Shown: positions 10,089 to 19,856 of the stretch, in pieces | Layout: the number at the start of each line of letters is the position of its first letter | Position numbering within the stretch: the stretch's first letter is position 1 | Origin: Kingdonia uniflora | Taxonomy: Eukaryota; Streptophyta; Magnoliopsida; Ranunculales; Circaeasteraceae | NCBI GenBank assembly: GCA_014058105.1 | Contig: JACGCM010001747.1 | Location: 992,001-1,056,000 of the forward strand | DNA: 64,000 bases | Reading direction: 5' to 3' | Made by a program: the position numbers and the translations under genes | Notes under the pieces: model-generated | Seen by the model: the letters and a program-made list of their open reading frames with translations, nothing else | What the model was told of the DNA's origin: nothing | Databases searched by the model: none

Positions 10089-10367
10089 TGCTGTTTCTAC
10101 TGTTTGAATCACTTCTTGGTCTCCACAGAAGATAATGTTACCGAAAGGTAGAGTGTAGACTGACTTAAAACCCTAGTTGCTGTAGAGAACATAAACTTGT
10201 TATTAGGGTTTCATTGCTCCTTATAATTTTTATTGGATGTTCAGCAGTTGTTAAACAATTTGTGTTCTTTGCCCATTATATTGAGCCCGGTTTAGTAAAC
10301 TTTTGTGAAATCAAAAGACTTCGAAGGTGTTTGATTTTTGACTTACTGTTTTACTGAATAGCTAATA
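10074..10367. repeat. 294-bp direct repeat, copy 1 (F-box promoter and first codons)
   Basis: Runs from the first codons of the F-box pseudogene (ATAGAGAAAAGACATTG) through its 5' region (AAACCCTAGTTGCTGTAG, TTAGCCCGGTTTAG-like) to AATAGCTAATA, where the Helitron end begins. It matches 18798-19092 with roughly ten substitutions, about 96% by eye. Each copy stops exactly at a Helitron border. Confidence 0.88.
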
Positions 10368-10393
10368 CTAGTAATACCCGTGGCTCGCCACGG
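10368..10393 (-). other. Helitron 3' terminus: hairpin and CTAG
   Basis: CTAG at 10368-10371 and the stem CCGTGG (10378-10383) / CCACGG (10388-10393) with a 4-nt loop. Read on the minus strand this is hairpin, short spacer, CTAG, then host T, the diagnostic 3' end and rolling-circle termination signal of Helitrons. Confidence 0.8.
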
Positions 10394-10394
10394 C

Positions 10395-12266
10395 AAAAAC
10401 GTCGTCTGTGACCAAATCACGGTGAATACGTCTACGTGTATTCGGCGCTACCAACTTCTCTTAATAATTTTCGTGTATCTTATTCACTATGAAATCACAG
10501 TTATTTATCAATATTGAGAACTAAGTTTTTTATCATGTGAAAAATACATTATCAGTCTCATACACAATTGCTGCATTCATACGCCTTCGATAGCTTCAAC
10601 TAATACATCAAGTCATCCATACGCAAATGGACTAAGATTCACTATTGTTTCTGAAGGAAATCAAAAGCACATACATTACTTAAGCTTTTTGCATAAAATT
10701 TACATTGCAGAGTGGGCAATATTGGCTATAAAATATGCTCATTATCGCGCATTTGGCACTAAAATTCAATAAAAACATATTTTTGTTCATATTCGAGGAC
10801 ATAATTATGTAGGGAGTCAAATATTTTAAAATTAAGTATAATGTCCAGAAAAAACCTAACATTTCAATATCTCATTTTTGAGTTGCCACCATACTCAGTG
10901 GTCGATAATAACTAGAAGCTTGAAACACGACATTGAAATGCCCTTTTTCACAATTTGTGCGTTGCTTCTTTAATGAAAACCTGCAACTCTAATGTGATTT
11001 CACTAAAATATGCACTTCATATGATTCCTGCCAAAACGTACAGTTAAAAAAAACTGCATTTCAGATACATGCTTTCGAGATGGGTGTTTATCAATCAAGT
11101 GTATAAAAAGTAAATAAAAAATGCACATATCCAAACGAATATTAAACATAAATCTGCATTGATTTGTAATGTCAAATGATAGGTCAAGGAGATAACTAAA
11201 TGAGGTAAACCCACGACCAAAACAAAACCGATTCTATAAATAATTTGTTCTTGAAAATAATTTGAGTTCTTCTCGATTTAGTTTGTCTAAACCAATTTTA
11301 TATAGTTTAGTATAGTAGATTCTACAAAGTAAGAAAAAAGAAATACACACGCTAAAAAGAATAAAACCAAAAGTCTGAAAGTCCTATGGTCACCCAATGT
11401 ATTACAGATTAATAGAATTTTTCATGTATAAGGTGTATAACACACAATATTACTTTCTATCGAGAGCTATATAAATTAGCATTATTGCACCAAACATCAA
11501 AACTTAGATTGTCCAAGGCTCCAAGCATCAAACTACAGTGCAGTGCATTTTAGCATAGAAACATGGTATTAACTAAAATTTTGCCCTCTCCAGATTGAAG
11601 AAAACCTCATAGAAATAACAAATTTTCATGGTTCCTGATTTGTATTAAACATACAAAGTTTGTTTCAAAGTATTTCGTCATAACTATGGCAATTGCCAAA
11701 ATGATGGGCAAAAATGATCGATTTAACCATATTTTGTATGCAACTAACAGAGTTCGCTAATTTGGATGCTCTATATGTTAAATATAATCATTAACAATGT
11801 TTATCAAAAACTTGAAAAAATATCGACTTTACAAAAAAGATTTTGATCACTGGTTAGTAGTTATTGAATGGTATACCAAATTTCAGGCTCAACTCAAAAT
11901 TCTCGATGGCCACAACCTCCCTTGGAGTTAAAAACAACAAAGTTTGCTTAATATCGTGAACCTACATGCCTGAATAATCTATCTTAAATTTAAATTAATC
12001 TCATGTCCATTCCATCATACTTGAAATTTCAACTATCAGCGCAAATTTCAAATATCCTCCAACTGTAGTATCCAACATAAACTTGTAATAGTATGCGACC
12101 ACCCATCTGATTGATCATTAATCATTGATATGTTGATGCATAAACACTTAAGAGGATCGAATGGACTCCTGAATTCAACAGTTCAACCTCAAAGAGTGAC
12201 TCTGATGCTTTTAAGCAAATTCAACAGTAACACAGAAACTACAACAGGTAAGGAGTTCCGATATAT
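10395..12266. other. Noncoding 3' part of the Helitron
   Basis: AT-rich sequence with no frame resembling a known protein. This is the stretch between the Helitron 3' terminus and the first captured fragment. I see no other feature in it. Confidence 0.4.
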
Positions 12267-12397
12267 TCAAGAATCGGGCTCCATGGGTATTCGTTTTATG
12301 AGCGCATAAGCTTCACTCACTTTCTTGGTAGGGTTCATATGATCAAGCGTACATCCATAGCAGTCACGTTTAAATAAGCTGTAGCCCTGAGTACCTA
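12267..12397 (-). pseudogene. Captured PPR protein fragment
   Basis: The minus strand reads YGCTLDHMNPTKKVSEAYA, LIKRIPMEPDS, then stop. KVSEAYALIKRIPMEPD matches the E-motif region of PLS-class pentatricopeptide repeat proteins (usually YGCMVDLLGRAG.L.EAY.LI..MPMEPD). These organelle RNA-binding proteins act in RNA editing and processing. Only about 40 codons remain and the frame stops right after the motif. It is one of the captured fragments in the Helitron. Confidence 0.6.
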
Positions 12398-12557
12398 CAA
12401 AGAGAACTAAAAACGTTATACGATCAAGTCCCCATTCTCTTATATGTTTCGCCCAACAACAGATCCAGAATATGTGAACATCTGCTTCAAATTGATCATA
12501 AAATTAACATGAGTTTTTGATATGTACACCTTTTTGATATGTACCCTTTAGTTCTTT

Positions 12558-12662
12558 TCACTCGACCTCAGAGTCTGAGAGGGCGAAAGTGATACTAACC
12601 CCATTCTCCTTGGCGGTTGCACCGAATGCATCAAACAAATAACTTATCTCCAACTTTTCTGC
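12558..12662 (-). pseudogene. Unrecognised exon-like fragment in the Helitron
   Basis: After a TTCTGCAG acceptor-like site the minus strand reads KLEISYLFDAFGATAKENG, VSITFALSDSEVE, stop. The composition looks like coding sequence and a GTTAGT donor-like site occurs within it. I do not recognise the family, and it may be chance. Confidence 0.25.
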
Positions 12663-13560
12663 AATATCAAACAAACAAACACAATGTTGCAAATAACAAA
12701 AACAAATTTTTTTTAATTCTTTTTACACCCCAAATCAAATTATCAAATACCAAATGTTCATTGAGAATCTGAGTTTAAAAGATCCATGAAATGATGAAAT
12801 CCCATTGAATCAACTCAAACCAAGAACCCAAATCAATAACAAACTCATTCACAGATTCAAGAAAATACAACAGCAAAAACTACATCAACATTCAAACCCA
12901 AATACAGTAAAAATGACAAATTGGGTGAAATCTTACAATGGAGATCGAAATAGACAGATCAAAGATTAGAATCTGCGAAGATGTGTAGTTTTCACAGATA
13001 TAAAAGTGACAAATAGTTCAAAAAGATTTTTTTCTTTCAGAATCTGAGTTCTCGGTGTTCCAATCATATTTGATTCATAGATGAAAGCTAAAATATTTCT
13101 AAAAGCTAAAACAAAGAGAAACCCCGAAAACGAAGATACTAAGACAGAAAGATCAACATGCATGCTTCCTTCATACTTAGTATTAATAGTGACTAACACA
13201 ATGTAACGAAATGGTCAAAAATATATATATAAGGTTTATCATTAGTATAGCTTTTCAAACAATATTTGGTTCCTTATATGAGTTTTAATAAAAGCTAAAA
13301 TTATTAAGAAAGAAAACCAGGAAAGCGTTGAAGAAGATAAACATCTTGGATTCAAATGTATGAAACTACTAACCATTAGGATTTGTGAATCCAACAACAC
13401 TCATTAGGCCATTCCATGGTAAGTCCATGTCAAATGACATAAACAAATATATTAGTGCAGAGTAGAGATGAAAATATGTGTATGTGTTTGTGAGAGAGAG
13501 CGAGATAGTTACCATTGATCCAGTTTTAGAGGATTGGAAGTGATAAGAAGTTCTATAAAT

Positions 13561-13698
13561 CTAATTTGTTGAGTTGGACTTAAGGGATTGATGAAGATCA
13601 CTGTAAAGCTGATGAGAGGCTTCAACTTGAACTCCATACTCAAAGGTCCCAAACAAAGTGTAAAATAGTCCAATGATCCAAAAACCTGAGAATGCCAT
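13561..13698 (-). pseudogene. Signal-peptide exon fragment, possibly cell-wall invertase-like
   Basis: From ATG 13698 the minus strand encodes MAFSGFWIIGLFYTLFGTF, then VEASHQLYSDLHQSLKSNS, and stops at codon 46. The hydrophobic start looks like a secretion signal. VEASH..Y..L.SLKS resembles the mature N terminus of plant cell-wall invertases (GH32), which cleave sucrose outside the cell. No catalytic motif is present, so the assignment is a guess from a short match. It lies in the same orientation as the other captured fragments. Confidence 0.32.
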
Positions 13699-13999
13699 GA
13701 TTTTTTATGAGCAAAATGAGACTATCATTATGGCTATAAATTATAGGCCTAAGTGAGGGCCAAAATAAGAAATAATGACAAAAAAATCATCAAATTAAAA
13801 AAACCCAAACCTCAAATTAAAAATAAAAATAAAAAATCATCATGGTGAATCCATATGCATTAGGTCTGATTCAACTGAATCTGAGACGCTCGGCTCTGTA
13901 AGGGGAAACAAAACCAAAGAAGAACAAAAAAAACTCAAATTGCTTAAAAGGCAACAAACAAACAAACCTTAAAATAAATTAAGAGTTTAATGATCTTAC

Positions 14000-14350
14000 C
14001 TGTGTGGATGATATAATATCTCCAAATACCCCTTCCGTCAGTCTTTTCCTGTCATTTTCAGATATCGCTTTAATATCCTCTAAGAGATGATGGATGGGGT
14101 TGGTGAATTCCCTTTCCCTTACTCTCAATCCTGCGTATTGAACAAGAGTGATAACCAATCAATTGAATACATATCATCAGAAAGTGATTATTGCTTCAAT
14201 TTAAAGATCTAAAACATATAAATCCAACACAGACATAAAGACAAATACAAACCTTGATAATAGGGTCAACAATTCGTTTCGAAAAGTGGACAGAGTTGTG
14301 TCCAAGTGTTCACGAAGGCTGTGAGAGTGGGTCAGCTTATTTTCAGCCAT
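14000..14350 (-). pseudogene. Captured sucrose synthase, exons 1-2
   Basis: Exon 1 (14350-14253) encodes MAENKLTHSHSLREHLD, then TTLSTFRNELLTLLS. Plant sucrose synthases start MAER.LTR.HSLRERLDETL and continue to EILALLSR. After an intron ending TACGCAG, exon 2 (14130-14000) gives RIESKGKGIHQPHPSSL and, after a frameshift, EDIKAISENDRKRLTEGVFG, DIISSTQ before a GTAAGA donor. Sucrose synthase reversibly converts sucrose and UDP to UDP-glucose and fructose. Only the N-terminal regulatory portion (about 75 of about 805 residues) is present, with no glucosyltransferase domain. The splice sites are kept, so the fragment was taken from genomic DNA. It is nonfunctional. Confidence 0.82.
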
Positions 14351-14679
14351 GTCTTAATTTTCACTAAACTTCAAAATCTTAAGCTACAACACAATATGAA
14401 TAGTAAACAAACAATTTCTGATAGAACCCCTTATCCTTAATTAACTAACTTTATATAAAAGAGATCATAAAGTCAAATTTGGCATAAAAATCTCTAGAAG
14501 GATATACTTTTAGTTTTAGACCTAACAAAAATAGAATAATTAGAGAAAATGAAAATACACCACTGAAAAGAAAGATAGGTCCGTCCAAGGGTTGGAAAGA
14601 AAAAAATCTAGACTACCAGCCTATAAAAAATGTTGATATAATTCAGTAGAAAAAGGTTGATACCTCCTATGAAAGACTA

Positions 14680-15012
14680 CCAATCTTACGAACACGCGGT
14701 TAGTGGAATAAGGTTGATCTCAATGTAAGAAGTGCCCCTAGCATCCTTATCATCATATATTCTTAACTGAGCAGGGAAGGAGCTAGGGGACATATAAATC
14801 TCATCTATTACAGTATGGAAAGAACCCAAAAAATCAACACCCTATGAATACTTTGAATTTCGTGATAAGGCACTAAAACAGCACCTGAAGATCCACTGTA
14901 AGCAAGGATGCCAGTATCGTCACTATCCCTAAATATTTCTCCCATACCACCTTTACCAGAGAGAGTATCTTGCAGCTTTTCTCTTGTATGAACCAGTTAC
15001 CATTCCAGAGCA
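14680..15012 (-). pseudogene. Unrecognised coding-like segment in the Helitron
   Basis: Minus-strand frames give SGKGGMGEIFRDSDDTGILA, YSGSSGAVLVPY and, further on in another frame, SSFPAQLRIYDDKDARGTSY, IEINLIP. These look like protein but are interrupted, and I cannot place them in a family. It could be a downstream exon of the BAH-Agenet gene or another capture. Confidence 0.25.
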
Positions 15013-15299
15013 ATCTGTATGAACAAAAGAAGCAGACCATTTTGAAATTTCAGCAATCGAAGTATGTGGAGAATGTTCTGAACTTTTAGAGAAATAGTAC
15101 AAAGAAAAAGGGTGCATAGGGGTAAATTAGTGTAGTGCTAATGAATAAGGGGTAAATGATCATCCCCATACACATCCAGATCAAGGAAGGTCAAATATGA
15201 GCTGAAACGTGGATAGGAATACAATACAGATTTATTATGAGTTATGATACCCCCTTATAACAAATTATTTTGGAAACTTGTTTGTAAGGCCCACACGGG

Positions 15300-15392
15300 G
15301 ATGAGTTAAAGACATTGTTGTTTCTACTGTATATTCGGCATATTATCACTACAACAGGTATTATCACTAATATGGTGTAATATTGCAATGTG
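15300..15392. repeat. Scrambled copy of the Helitron 5' border
   Basis: AAAGACATTGTTGTTTCTAC at 15307-15326 is identical to part of the 294-bp repeat copy 2. Then AGGTATTATCAC occurs as at the Helitron 5' end, followed by TAATATGGTGTAATATTG, which is the exact reverse complement of the corresponding 18 bases near 18781. The piece therefore contains border sequence with an 18-bp inversion. Confidence 0.6.
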
Positions 15393-15550
15393 ATTGATCT
15401 ATTAATATGAACTAATATCTTTTTAACAGATGACGTCAAGTGGCTCATTAATTATTAATTGCTTAGGATACAATCTGCTAGTATTGGATTATCGCTTAAT
15501 ATCTAAATAGATCATGCCAACAAATAAATGTTTGGAAAATAAGACCATAC

Positions 15551-16990
15551 CAGGGAAGTAAATATGCAGACTGTCATTCCCACAATTGTCAATTTCTGTA
15601 ACCACACCTTCCCACCAACCATCATTCCACCACACATCCACCGCAGCTCCAATGTCAATAGAAAGATTCGTCGAATCCTCAGAGGAAGGGCATGGCCGGA
15701 TTGTAAGCCGGCGAGGAGATCTCATTCCCAAATTATCAAGAGCCGCAGGTCTAAAGGCAGGAACCCATTCCTAGATATTAAGAAAAAAAACAGGAAAGAA
15801 ATTGTTATTAACTCCTTTATTTGCAAGAACAGAACCATTCTACGGCAGATGTAGGCAGTATTTGGTTAATGGAAAATGAATTTTCGGAAAATCATTTTCC
15901 TTCTGTTTGGTTAGTGATTTTAATCAGGAAAAAAAAGAAGAGTATCCCATTGTATTCCGCATTTGGTTGAAAATGAGGATTAACTTACTTTCAAAAACTT
16001 TGGAACTTGATTTTCCCTTTGCTCTTTTCAAAAGTTGCTTTGAAGAGACCTTTTCTAAGAAAATTATTTCTGAAAAAACTAATTTCCAAAATAAATACCA
16101 GAAGTTTATTTTTCAGTAAAAACATCCTACTAAAATTTCGGTACCTGGCAAAAATATATATTCGGTATAAAGAATGTTTGGACTAAGAGAACCAAGAAGA
16201 AAGAAAGAAGCATTCTCTACCAGTAATATGGAATCTGATAAAACCGCTCCACCATGAAACTCTACCTTGAACTGTAACTACTATTTTTTCTATAAAGATA
16301 AGATTAAGATTATGTGGATAGTGGATACACATACCTCGAGATTCCCATATCCATCTTCGTCCATCAAATCAGCATATTGGACTTTTAGTTGCTTCCGAGA
16401 TACCACCAAAACTGTACACCTAAACCAGCATCCCCGGATTCCACTATCTTGACACAAAATCTCTACATTTTCATTAGCTTTAAAATATGAATTACAATTT
16501 CTACTTGTCTTAGCTCCGTGCATAGTGCCTTCTACGTTAAATTTAAATTCTTCTTCCAAACATGACAGGATTGTTTGTTCGAAGTATCCACGCAATTTAC
16601 TTACATCAAAAGGCTTGCTTAACTTTGTTGCTTCTAAATTCCTTGCAACAAAGATGAACTCTGGCTGAAGAAAGATCAGAGAGGATAGCCAAACATTTAC
16701 CGTAATGTTCAGGAGTTAAAATAGTGGCAGGTCCATCAACACACTCTGCACTTATAACCTGAGCATAAGGCGTAACGAAGACTTCTCTTGGATGCGGATT
16801 TGGTAGGGGAATTACACATTCGACTTCATGATTGTTGTGAAACCACCGTGCTCTAACTTTCTTCTGTCCTTTACGGTCTTCGTACATATCTTCCAAGTAT
16901 GCGACATAATGATTTTATTCTTGTGCCATGATGAACACAAAGGAATGAATCTGGATATCATAAAAACGACCGTGTTTTGAGGATTTGAGG
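15551..16990 (-). pseudogene. Captured BAH-Agenet chromatin-reader gene fragment
   Basis: Plant BAH plus Agenet proteins read histone marks in the nucleus. Exon A (about 16980-16335) gives SFVFIMAQE, stop, NHYVAYLEDMYEDRKGQKK, VRARWFHNNHEVECVIPL, VISAECVDGPATILTPEHYG, a BAH domain. Then come RGYFEQTILSCLEEE and ILCQDSGIRGCWFRC, KVQYADLMDEDGYGNLE, a first Agenet domain. After an intron, exon B (15770-15551) gives EWVPAFRPAALDNLGMRS and VDVWWNDGWWEGVVTEI, a second Agenet domain, ending at a GTATGG donor. Joining at NLE|EWVP is seamless. Breaks: a TAA near 16915 and a 4-nt tandem duplication (GCTTGCTT, 16613-16620) that shifts the frame. Dead copy, co-oriented with the Helitron. Confidence 0.82.
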
Positions 16991-18416
16991 ATGGACATAA
17001 AACTGGGACGTGGTGAGCATATCAACGAAAATACATGTATAAAATAATACATAATCAAATTAATAATAGGAGAACTTGAAGGTGCCATACAACATTTTTT
17101 GTCTACTTCTAATGTACCCTATTTTCTTTTGGAAACTACGGTGAATTTAAAATTCTAGGGTCTAAGCAAAAAGATGCATCATAAAAGTTGGATCAAAACA
17201 CGTAACCTTTTCCAGCGACGTCCTTTTTTGATTTTCCAATAAAAATACATAATTCATTTTAAAGTTCTTCTCCGAACACCCGAAACTTGCGAGTAACCCT
17301 ATTTCAATAAATGTTTGGAGGTATTTCTAGATTTCAAACAAATTGGGTATAAGTAAGAGATATACCACAATGCAAAGGTAGCTGAAAATTACTGGAGCAT
17401 TTGCTTACAGTTATAGTGGTGCCGTTTCTATAAAATGCTGGGTAATGCTTGAGCTACTTACCACACTTCCACGCATCCCCTGACCACACAATGTCCGAAT
17501 TATAAATGTTGAACTTTCCTGAAAACTGGCTTTGAAATGGAAAGAAATGACACACTTACAAAAATGATTTGAGAGAAGAAAATGTTAAACATACATCATT
17601 ACAACAACTGCGACTGTAATAAGATGAAAGAATCGAGAGAGAGAATTACCTTTAGTATCATGATATACTCACTTTCAATACAAACGAAACAAACCCACCA
17701 AAGTTCTAGTTGTGGGTCAAAGGATTTATTTACAAATCGTTATTCGCCTTTGAGACTGCGAACAATAACCACTTACAAAAGTTTGATTTAACTGAATTCT
17801 CCAAAAATGTTAATATTTGAGAGAGAGAGAGAGAGGTTACCCTTGATTGATGAACCCGTAGAACAACTCTTCACCGATCCTTCATGATCTGTAATTGAAT
17901 AAGAAAATGATTTCAATCACTAAGGGAGGAAATGAAACCTCTAGAAAACCATCAAACCAAGTACTAAAACAGTAAAAGCGAACTGACATCTCATTTTATA
18001 GATACATTAAATCAAAGGGGAAAATATACCTCAATTGATTACAGGAAATTGAAGTGAAAATCCGATCTCAACCAATCATACCGAACCGAAACCTATCAAG
18101 GAAACGAATCAAATCAAAACCATCAAAGTAACTACATTTAAAAGGATACCAAACCCATTTAGAACTGCAACCATGAATATGGAACCCTTGAAACCCATAC
18201 CATATCAATAGAATCCCACATAGAAGCCATAATTTCTGGGGATAAAAATTGAATCATTAATTAATCAAAATCCCCAAACTTGTAAACCCAATGACAATTA
18301 AAATCCCTAAATTGGACCAACAAATCAGATTGAAACCCATATCAACTTACAAAAACCCTTGCAGAGATGATTGACCTTGAAACCAAATCAAAGTAAACCC
18401 TTAAACCAAATTGTAC

Positions 18417-18675
18417 CTTGAGGAACATAATCAGGATCCTCATGTCTTTCTGTTGCATTCAAATTTCCAGTAGCTTTCCTTATAGAAGCTCGAGCACTCG
18501 TCAGACCTACTTCAATTATCTCAAGTTTGTTATATCTCTTCACTTCTTGTTCCATCGGTAATTCTTGTAATGTGGTAGAAACAGATGATTCTTTAGCGGA
18601 TATATGTTGTGAACTTGAGTCATTAGTGGTGGAGGAATTATAAATAAGTAAACCATTAGGTGTTATCACAAGCAC
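18417..18675 (-). pseudogene. Captured GT47 exostosin-like glycosyltransferase exon
   Basis: The minus strand reads YNKLEIIEVGLTSARASIRK, then ATGNLNATERHEDPDYVPQG, before a GTACAA donor. This matches the stem region of plant exostosin-like probable glycosyltransferases (L..IE.GLA.ARA.IR.A...N.T....DPDYVP.G.IYRN), Golgi type II membrane enzymes that build cell-wall polysaccharides. The catalytic domain that should follow is missing. It is the captured piece closest to the Helitron 5' end. The upstream part (MLVITPNGLLIYNSS) has no transmembrane anchor, so it is partial at both ends. Confidence 0.68.
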
Positions 18676-18797
18676 AAACTGATCAGTCTACACTTATATA
18701 CATATCTGCCATTGTCTCAAAGACCCTGTTATAAGTTGCCGAGCCATATAGAGAACATATATCCGTTATAGGTATTATCACAATATTACACCATATT

Positions 18798-19092
18798 ATA
18801 GAGAAAAGACATTGTTGTTTCTACTATTTGAATCACTTCTTGGTCTCCACAGAAGATAACGTTACGAAAAGGTAGAGTGTAGACTGACTTAAAACCCTAG
18901 TTGCTGTAGAGAACATAAACTTGTTATTAGGGTTTCATTGCTCCTTATAATTTTTATGGGCTGTTCAGCAGTTGTTAAACAATTTGTGTTCTTTGCCCAT
19001 TATATTTAGCCCGGTTTAGTAAACTTTTGTGAAATCAAAAGACTTAGAGGGTGTTTGTTTTTTGACTTACTGTTTTACTGAATAGCTTAATA
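18798..19092. repeat. 294-bp direct repeat, copy 2
   Basis: Matches 10074-10367 from ATAGAGAAAAGACATTG to GAATAGCTTAATA. It contains the duplicated F-box promoter and its ATG, here followed by Helitron sequence instead of the F-box coding region. Sequence beyond 19092 (TATAGGGGTATTAATTTC) is the presumed original continuation upstream of the F-box gene. Confidence 0.88.
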
Positions 19093-19168
19093 TATAGGGG
19101 TATTAATTTCTTTTAAGTGGTGTTTCTTTTTTGTCTTCCTAGCCAGTTGCTACTTGCTAGTAAGCCAA

Positions 19169-19856
19169 AACTATTAAGGTGGCATTTGTTTTTTTACCAA
19201 GTCAGACTCAGAGGTCTAAGTCTGAATCTGTTCAGTAATTTGGACTGACTCGTCGTACTTGGAGGTATTCTTTATTTGTACAAACTTAGATATTTTCACT
19301 TAAAACTGCCCTCTCCACTCATATTTAATATGCCATATCTGAATATGAGTCTGAGTCTGAGTCTGAGTTTCTTTGTCTTCCCACTCAGACTCAGACTCAG
19401 ATCAACTCAAAGGCAAAAAAACAAACGGCTTGATTTGACTAGCTTCCTAGATTCATCACTTGTCTTTTATTTTTCCTTTCGCCCCTCATCACCTGCAAAA
19501 AATCTCAACAAAGATTTTTTTCTCTCTCTCTCTCTCAAACAAACATATGCCTATTGTGAAAATTATTTGGATTTAGAAATATGTATGTGTGATGATGGTG
19601 GTGGTGGTGGTAATTGTAGTATTAATTCAAGTTATTTCGTTTAGAGAGTAATGTTACTACTTGTGTTATTTTTATAACAAGGGTATTTAAGTTATCTATT
19701 AACATTCAGCACAACAACACTTTCTGAAAATAAAACACTATAACATTCCGCATTTCAAAACATTTAGCATTCAATACTTCAAATCAACATTCAGCATTCA
19801 ACATTCAACAATGTGTTTAGCATTCAGCACTTAAAAAACATACACCCCCTTAATGA
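19169..19856. mobile_element. Possible non-autonomous hAT-like element
   Basis: The left edge GGTGGCATTTGTTTTTTTACC and the reverse complement of the right edge (GGGGGTGTATGTTTTTTAAG) resemble each other as imperfect terminal repeats. This GGTG.TTTGTTTTTT pattern is frequent in small hAT-type elements. The inside has a hairpin of CTGAGT repeats, CT and GGT microsatellites, and repeats of CATTCAGCATTCAACATTC. No target duplication was confirmed. Confidence 0.33.
19350..19401. repeat. Perfect 19-bp inverted repeat of CTGAGT units
   Basis: TCTGAGTCTGAGTCTGAGT (19350-19368) and its exact reverse complement (19383-19401) are separated by 14 bases. The arms are themselves tandem hexamers. It would fold into a strong hairpin. 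Confidence 0.8.

Larger units (their letters stand above)
10368..18800 (-). mobile_element. Helitron carrying captured host-gene fragments
   Basis: The minus-strand 3' end has a hairpin (CCGTGG, loop, CCACGG) followed by GTATTACTAG and then a T, the CTAG|T ending of plant Helitrons. The 5' end is near 18800 (TCTATAATATGG) and is less certain: the base before TC is not the expected A. About 8.4 kb. Inside are pieces of at least four unrelated genes with introns: GT47/exostosin (18417-18675), BAH-Agenet (15551-16990), sucrose synthase (14000-14350) and PPR (12267-12397). All lie on the minus strand, the Helitron's own sense, as commonly seen for Helitron captures. No Rep/helicase protein is visible, so it would be non-autonomous. 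Confidence 0.72.

Noticed and set aside
15564..15854. Plus-strand open frame of 96 codons
   Set aside because: It lies antisense to the Agenet exon at 15551-15770 and has no family resemblance.
19276..19644. Plus-strand open frame of 122 codons
   Set aside because: It is made of CT, CTGAGT and GGT simple repeats and spans the hairpin. Low complexity explains the length.
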